Shown: positions 58,898-64,000 of the stretch, piece after piece | How the letters are laid out: every line of letters starts with the position of its first letter | How positions within the stretch are numbered: position 1 is the stretch's first letter | Source of the DNA: Lytechinus variegatus | Taxonomy: Eukaryota; Echinodermata; Echinoidea; Temnopleuroida; Toxopneustidae | Direction of reading: 5' to 3' | Length of the DNA stretch: 64,000 bases | Assembly: GCF_018143015.1 (NCBI RefSeq) | Contig: NC_054757.1 | Span: forward strand, 7,794,501-7,858,500 | Translations under genes and position numbers: made by a program | The notes under the pieces: model-generated | Told to the model about the DNA's origin: nothing | What the model saw: only the letters and a program-made list of their open reading frames with translations | Databases searched by the model: none

Positions 58898-59306
58898 GAG
58901 GCCACCGCACACCTTACGACTGTTCGCGATCCGATTTTGGAACAAATCGCATTTTTTCTCATTTTCTGAAAATGTGACTGGAACATGTCATTTTACTTGA
59001 GGTTAAAATTAATTGAAGGAATAATATTACCCTTTTGTAAGATTGTAAGCCTTTATTTTGGAGTAAAGGCCAAATTAGTTTCAAATCGTACCCAATCGTA
59101 CGGCTGCTATAACGTCATTGCGACTAGATATCAAACTTGCTTTTATTCTAAGGAAGATAGCATAGTCACAGATTTGAAGATAGGTATTCTTATGAATATT
59201 TAAAACATTACACAGTAAGATATTCCAAGTCTCAATATTAGCATCGAATTCTACGTTTTATTCCTGAATTGAGTCGCAGACCAATCGCAAGGTGTGCGGT
59301 CGCCTC
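58898..59306. mobile_element. 415-base MITE family, copy 3 (inverted)
   Basis: Same element in the opposite orientation, beginning GGCCACCGCACACCTTACGA and ending CGCAAGGTGTGCGGTCGCC. Short frames inside are not genes. Confidence 0.75.
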
Positions 59307-60959
59307 TAGGGAGCTTTCACATTGGCATCAAAGCGAAACATCCACAGGATAGGCCTACCAGGTTGAGAGGGTAAACTATCTTTGGTGCTACGGTAGGAAT
59401 CCCTGGGGTAAAGATGGAGGGGATGGGGGCCATGGATCCCACTCAAAAGTTTCACGAAAGGGGTGAAATGAGATATTAAATTCAGACTATGTTGTGTCCA
59501 AAGCTATATTAAAAAAAAACAAGAATAATGTTCATTTTTATGGTTTTTCATTCGCTCACAGCTTATTTGAGTTTGCACATGCCCCATGTCTAGCCTCCTC
59601 AAATTTTTTGGCTTATTGTGCTGTGCTGCTGGTACTCAGGGGACGGCGGTCTGTAAACTTTGATCTTTACTGGTGACATAGAAAGATATAAAAAGGAAAT
59701 GGAGAAAAATGGAAAAGAAAGAGAGAGAAGAAAGAGTAGGCCTTTCAGCCTATGGAAAATAAATGATTTAGTGGTAGAACAATAACATATCCCTTTAATT
59801 AAAAAAAAATCAAGACATCTTCCCCTGTCAAACAAAAATGTCTCGATAGCGCCAACTACATCACATGTGTTGACCTTACTTCTTCTATCAAGCTGTTCAT
59901 ATAAACTTAATAGGTCTATACAGATAGGTATCCCAGAAAAAAAAACATGCTGTATACTCAAAGATAAATGCCAGTTGTGGCAACGCAAAGGATTCTGCTA
60001 GAAATTGAGTAATTGCCGAGAAAGTAGCAAACTAAGCATGGTATTCACGCTATTTTAAAACCTGTTAACATTGTATATGCAACTGAAAATTTCAAATATT
60101 TCATATGACATTTCATGATAATTTATGAAATATTCCCCCCCCAAAAAAAAAAAAGGGGGGGCAAGTGATGTCATCGGCTATCTTATTTGCATATCACATG
60201 TGTTGTACACACAACTTTTTTTTCAATTAAAAATGTAATAATGTTTATTTACAGCGTCCAATTTTGATGAAATCTTAAGTGCTTGTTTACATAATGTCTC
60301 TTTAATATCATGCAGTCAACTTAAACTCAGCATAATTGAATTCGACTTTACCTCAAGGAAACACGTTAGGCCTCAGACACATCAGCGAACCAGATCCAAA
60401 CTGATCGATAGTGTGACGGTTTGAAATAACTATGATCGTAAAAGTAAATTTCGTTGATGTGACTGTGACCCTGGACTGCGACGTCATTTCTGATGAGTTC
60501 TAGATTTTATTTGTCTTCCCTTTTTCTCGGTTTGTACATACAAACATGAAGAGATATGCAGTTACAGTTATGTGATAATTTTTATTCAAAAGACTATCTA
60601 TTGTAACGAAGAATATTGATATGTGGTAGGGCCCGGTAGGTTCAATATATTTGTCTCAAGGCATGTAATATGTCTCCTGCTATGTCTATGCAAAGACTTT
60701 AAATTATAGACTTATTTTTACTGAACGAGACCGTTATTCAACGAGTAGTGATAATAGATTTCCAGAGCTGAGTTCGTGAAATGTTTGCGAATATATTTGA
60801 CTAGGGAACACCAGTAGTAAAGTAGATCACACTGTGTTTGAGCAGGAGATTTAATCATTCACAGATTTAGATCACCCTATTCACCGAAAAGCATGCTGTT
60901 TGTTGGTAAAGCTCTTTCTTTTTCCTTTCCCCCTCTCTCTCTCTCATTCTCCCTTACAG

Positions 60960-61089
60960 GTTTGATCACGCAATGGTTTACGAAGCTGTTTTGAAGTTCA
61001 TGGAGTTATCTTCAAGACGGGGTGGGTGACTTGCCTCCGATGTATATGCCAGATATTCGTCACACTGATATCGAGGTCGATAGCAAAAG
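60960..61089 (+). other. candidate 5' UTR exon of the receptor gene
   Basis: A strong pyrimidine tract (CT repeats at 60931-60955) and acceptor CTTACAG end at 60959, and a donor GTCAGT follows 61089. Stops interrupt all long frames, so it would be non-coding. The next acceptor, CGGTAG ending at 61617, leads into the coding exon. Confidence 0.45.
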
Positions 61090-61621
61090 GTCAGTTAGTA
61101 TCAGTGGGCAGGGTGGTCCTCTATACTGTGTGGAAGTGATTATCTCGAAGTTTTTAGGGGATCTTAATTGCGTTATCTATCACATCCATCCATGATTAAC
61201 GAGACAAATAAACAGAACTGCCACCTCTATATATAATTAACACCGAGTATTAACATTGGACTGAATTCGTTTCTATCGTACCTAAGCACTGAGGAAAGAT
61301 TGATGTGAGTGCTTTTGATGTTTGTAATGGAATGAATGACCCCGTATGAAGGTGTTTAGTTCATCGGCACAATGTTCATCGTCGCATGTGATTGACAGCT
61401 TAATGGGAATGATCTCTTTGAGGGTATATAATGAACGGTAACGACCACGGAGCCCAGATAGTGCTCCTCAATTTCATTAACGCTATTAGGCTTAATGTGT
61501 AATGAATCTAGTTTATGAAGCTTTTTAACGAGATCGACATAATTATCTTTATTTGGACATTAATTTTTGCCACACCAATTTATTGTACATTAGATTTTTC
61601 TTTTTTCCTCCCGGTAGCAAC

Positions 61622-61727
61622 ATGGAAATTCGATCGTCAGGTCTTCTTCAATTGGAACATTCTGGCTGGATAGGTATAGCATCTTCCTGTTGATATGTAA
61701 GGCGCCATGCAGCTTGATATACAGTGA
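61622..61727 (+). promoter_or_regulatory. cluster of upstream ORFs in the receptor leader
   Basis: Three upstream ATGs lie within about 105 bases of the main start: 61622-61693 (23 codons plus TGA), 61695-61700 (a minimal ATG-TAA), and 61707-61727 (six codons, its TGA overlapping the main ATG by one base). Such arrangements usually lower translation of the main ORF. Confidence 0.5.
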
Positions 61728-62953
61728 TGGAAACCGAAACGTCTACTTTGGCGGGAATAACCACGCTTGGATCTGACACGGGACTTGATGGGGACACAGG
61801 TGTAACTGCCGTCCGAATCGTCTTAATGTGCTTGCTCTACATTCCTTTAGCGGTTATAACTGTTCTTGGAAATGCTTTCGTTTTTGCAGCATACAGACGA
61901 GATGAGAGAATACGGAGCAAGAAGACAAATACGTTTATTCTCAACCTGGCCATTGCCGATCTCCTCGTTGGCATCATCATGTTCATTCACATCCCCCATT
62001 ACCTCACGGATAAGTGGCTCCTTGGAAGGGAGTTCTGTATCATCATTTGGGCCATCGATTTCATCTCAACCGATATGTCCGTCATCACCATCATCGCCAT
62101 CAGCATCGACCGGTACCTCATGGTGAGCGATACAATTAAACACCAGCGTCATCAGTCCCGGAAACGCATCGTCCTTATCTTCATCGTTGTCTGGTTCGTC
62201 TGCAGTCTCGTACATACCACGCTTGCCTTCGTCTATTCTGCAAGGACGGACTACAAGTACCTCGAGTATCAGACCTGTAATTTGGAATACCGCCGTGAGA
62301 AGGCTCTGGTTATTTCCATGTTCATCATCGAGTTTGCGTTGCCCGTGGCGTGTCTGTTTCTGCTGAACCTGAAAGTGTTTACTAAAATACAGGAGCGGAG
62401 GGGGAGCAAGATACAATTAAAAAGGCGCCAAGAAGAGCATCGGAACTCCAATACCGTCTCCGGACGGATGAGCACAAAACATGCAAATGGCACAAAGAAA
62501 CCCCCTGGACTCCGCTCGATCGATGAAGACAGTGTGCTTACGAGTGTCGATGGTGGAGCTGCTGTTGACGCAGCAGAATACAGTAGAGGATATCCTGGAC
62601 CAAGTGCTCCGATGGTTGGTGCTCTTCAAGAAGGGCAAATCCTGAGGAAAGCTTCCAACGCTGTGATGCGCGTCCATCGTATGACGTCATCAGGTCGGGG
62701 TACTTGGAAAGCAGCCAAACTTCTAACAACCCTTCTCGTGGTCTTCATCCTATGTTGGATGCCGTACTACATCAACGACTGCTATGTCCTCATACACGGT
62801 GATGAAGCCAACCGTCGGGTGACGGAGGCAGTGACGTTCATCCTATGGGCGAACTCCGCCGTCAATCCCATGTTGTATGCATGCGCCAACGTTCATTACA
62901 GGGAGAATTTCTTTTACTTTTTGCACATCAGAAAGAGGCCGATGAACAACTAG
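61727..62953 (+). CDS. class A amine-type G-protein-coupled receptor
   Basis: 408 aa in one exon. The frame also opens three bases earlier with GTG, but the ATG at 61727 is taken as start. Seven hydrophobic segments with class A anchors: N49 in TM1 (LGN), D78 in TM2 (LAIADLL), C104 and C184 for the extracellular disulfide, DRY at 128-130, W156 in TM4, P206 in TM5, CWMP 343-346 in TM6 and NPMLY 380-384 in TM7. D111 sits at position 3.32, the amine-binding Asp. The third intracellular loop is long (about 110 residues) and polar, the C-terminal tail short, as in muscarinic, histamine H3 and related receptors. Position 7.43, usually Tyr in amine receptors, is Trp here. The ligand is not predictable from this alone. 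Expected at the plasma membrane, coupling to G proteins. Confidence 0.92.
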   Translation: METETSTLAGITTLGSDTGLDGDTGVTAVRIVLMCLLYIPLAVITVLGNAFVFAAYRRDERIRSKKTNTFILNLAIADLLVGIIMFIHIPHYLTDKWLLGREFCIIIWAIDFISTDMSVITIIAISIDRYLMVSDTIKHQRHQSRKRIVLIFIVVWFVCSLVHTTLAFVYSARTDYKYLEYQTCNLEYRREKALVISMFIIEFALPVACLFLLNLKVFTKIQERRGSKIQLKRRQEEHRNSNTVSGRMSTKHANGTKKPPGLRSIDEDSVLTSVDGGAAVDAAEYSRGYPGPSAPMVGALQEGQILRKASNAVMRVHRMTSSGRGTWKAAKLLTTLLVVFILCWMPYYINDCYVLIHGDEANRRVTEAVTFILWANSAVNPMLYACANVHYRENFFYFLHIRKRPMNN

Positions 62954-64000
62954 ATGAATAACCGACGGTAACCATGGTAACTCAAGGTGATGCCGTGGTA
63001 ATCGGCCTATGTGCAGTTGATGTTTCTTATGCTGCAAGGGACAACTGCATTGACATAAATTTTACACAGTGCAGATGATTTTTGATCAATTTAAACCTGT
63101 AAATATTTTTTTTTCACGATCTACTACAGCTGATTGTGTCTGAGGAAATATGTATTATTTCAGCAGATATATTATATTCGTTTAACTGATAATTCGTTCA
63201 TTTTGTCATTTCTCGTCACCATTAAGCAAAACCATGGACCTTACAACATGTACAACGAATGGGCCGAGAACGAAGGGGGGGGGCAGGCGACAATTATTGT
63301 AATCTGCCCTCGTCAACTACATTTTACCTCACACCTTTCTCCCATATTTACATAATTCCAAATTTTAAAGGGATGGTCCGGGCTAAAAGTATTTATAGCT
63401 TAATAAATAGAGCAGAATTCACTGATCAAAATGCCGAAAATTTCATCAAAATCGGTTAACGAAAAACAAAATTATTAAATTAAAATTTAGCAATATTTTG
63501 TGAAAACAGTCATCATGAATATTCATTAGGTGGGCTGATGATGTCACATCTCCACTTGTTCTTTTGCATTTTATTATTTGAAAATAGGTTTATTCATTTT
63601 TTTTCCTCCAAGAACTAGAAAAATTGGATTGACAACTGATTTAGTGCATTAGATGTTTATTGCTGCAACTTATTGCATTATACGGGAGACATATCATTCA
63701 CACAAGCATGAAATAATCAAGTAATTATGATGTAATAACATAAGAAAACGGAAAGTGGAGAAGTGACATCATCAGCCCACCTAATGAATATTTATCACGA
63801 CTCTTTTCACAAAATATTACTAAACTTTAAAGTTCAATAACTTTATTATTTTTTTATCCGATTTTGATGAAATTTTAGGCATTTTGCTCAGTGAATTCTA
63901 CTCTATGTATTAAACATAAATATCTTCAGCCGGAGCATCCCTTTTAGGCAACAAAGCGAATGTTCTTTTATCCACTGACAATCACCGCTGCTCCTGCATG
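62954..64000 (+). other. receptor 3' flank with foldback element
   Basis: Possible 3' UTR to about 63360; AATAAA occurs at 63402 inside the foldback. The rest is the foldback (63366-63947) and a short unassigned end. Confidence 0.45.
63366..63947. repeat. foldback element downstream of the receptor
   Basis: Arms about 190 bases, roughly 80% alike when inverted. Shared words are AATTTCATCAAAATCGG, CAATATTTTGTGAAAA and TAGGTGGGCTGATGATGTCA. No coding. Confidence 0.7.

Larger units (their letters stand above)
49749..60959. other. intergenic, MAM gene to receptor gene
   Basis: Mostly non-coding. Holds repeats listed separately, G/C-run repeats at 50578-50660, 54788-54798 and 58378-58402, and a duplicated 20-base word AGTCACTCGCCCTTTGTAGA at 55437 and 55513. 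A LINE-like tail lies at 53745-53800. Apart from the orphan exon candidate, no gene is supported. Confidence 0.5.

Overview
The window reads as nuclear DNA of an animal, most likely an echinoderm and probably a sea urchin. The genes are split by GT-AG introns, are AT-rich outside exons, and sit in a dense mix of short palindromic transposons, G/C-run repeats and tRNA-derived SINEs. This repeat style resembles what I know from sea urchin genomes. The species call is inference. I see no bacterial, viral or organellar gene organisation.

Four protein-coding genes are well supported, each assembled by hand from splice sites with reading phase kept across every junction. (1) A TBATA/SPATIAL homologue on the + strand, coding 15648-27644, with an upstream non-coding exon candidate near 12.3-12.43 kb. 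Its second coding exon exists in two diverged, phase-symmetric copies. (2) A TRMT10A-type tRNA m1G9 methyltransferase on the - strand, six coding exons, 40650 down to 33537. (3) A single-pass membrane protein on the + strand, 43733-49508, with signal peptide, one MAM-like domain, Ser/Thr-rich stalk, one membrane helix and a cytoplasmic tail with several tyrosine signalling motifs. I cannot name a known family for it. (4) A class A, amine-type G-protein-coupled receptor whose coding region is a single exon, 61727-62953, behind a leader with several short upstream ORFs. The genes look independently transcribed and nothing suggests a shared pathway.

Layout. 1-6.8 kb: mostly unassigned, with one foldback element and a weak first-exon candidate for a leftward gene. 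6.8-12.1 kb: repeats, including two hAT-type elements with perfect 8-bp target duplications. 12.1-27.7 kb: TBATA with its introns. 27.7-33.5 kb: intergenic, many MITEs. 33.5-40.7 kb: TRMT10A; intron 3 holds a 1.07-kb element with arrayed DR1-like sites. 40.7-43.7 kb: repeats. 43.7-49.8 kb: MAM membrane protein. 49.8-60.9 kb: intergenic, with several MITE families, one tRNA-Leu-like SINE and one possible orphan exon. 60.9-63 kb: receptor gene. 63-64 kb: a foldback element.

The observations most worth a second look are the duplicated TBATA exon, the tyrosine-motif tail of the MAM protein, a target-duplication-flanked SINE whose head resembles the Alu domain of 7SL RNA, and the DR1 array inside TRMT10A.
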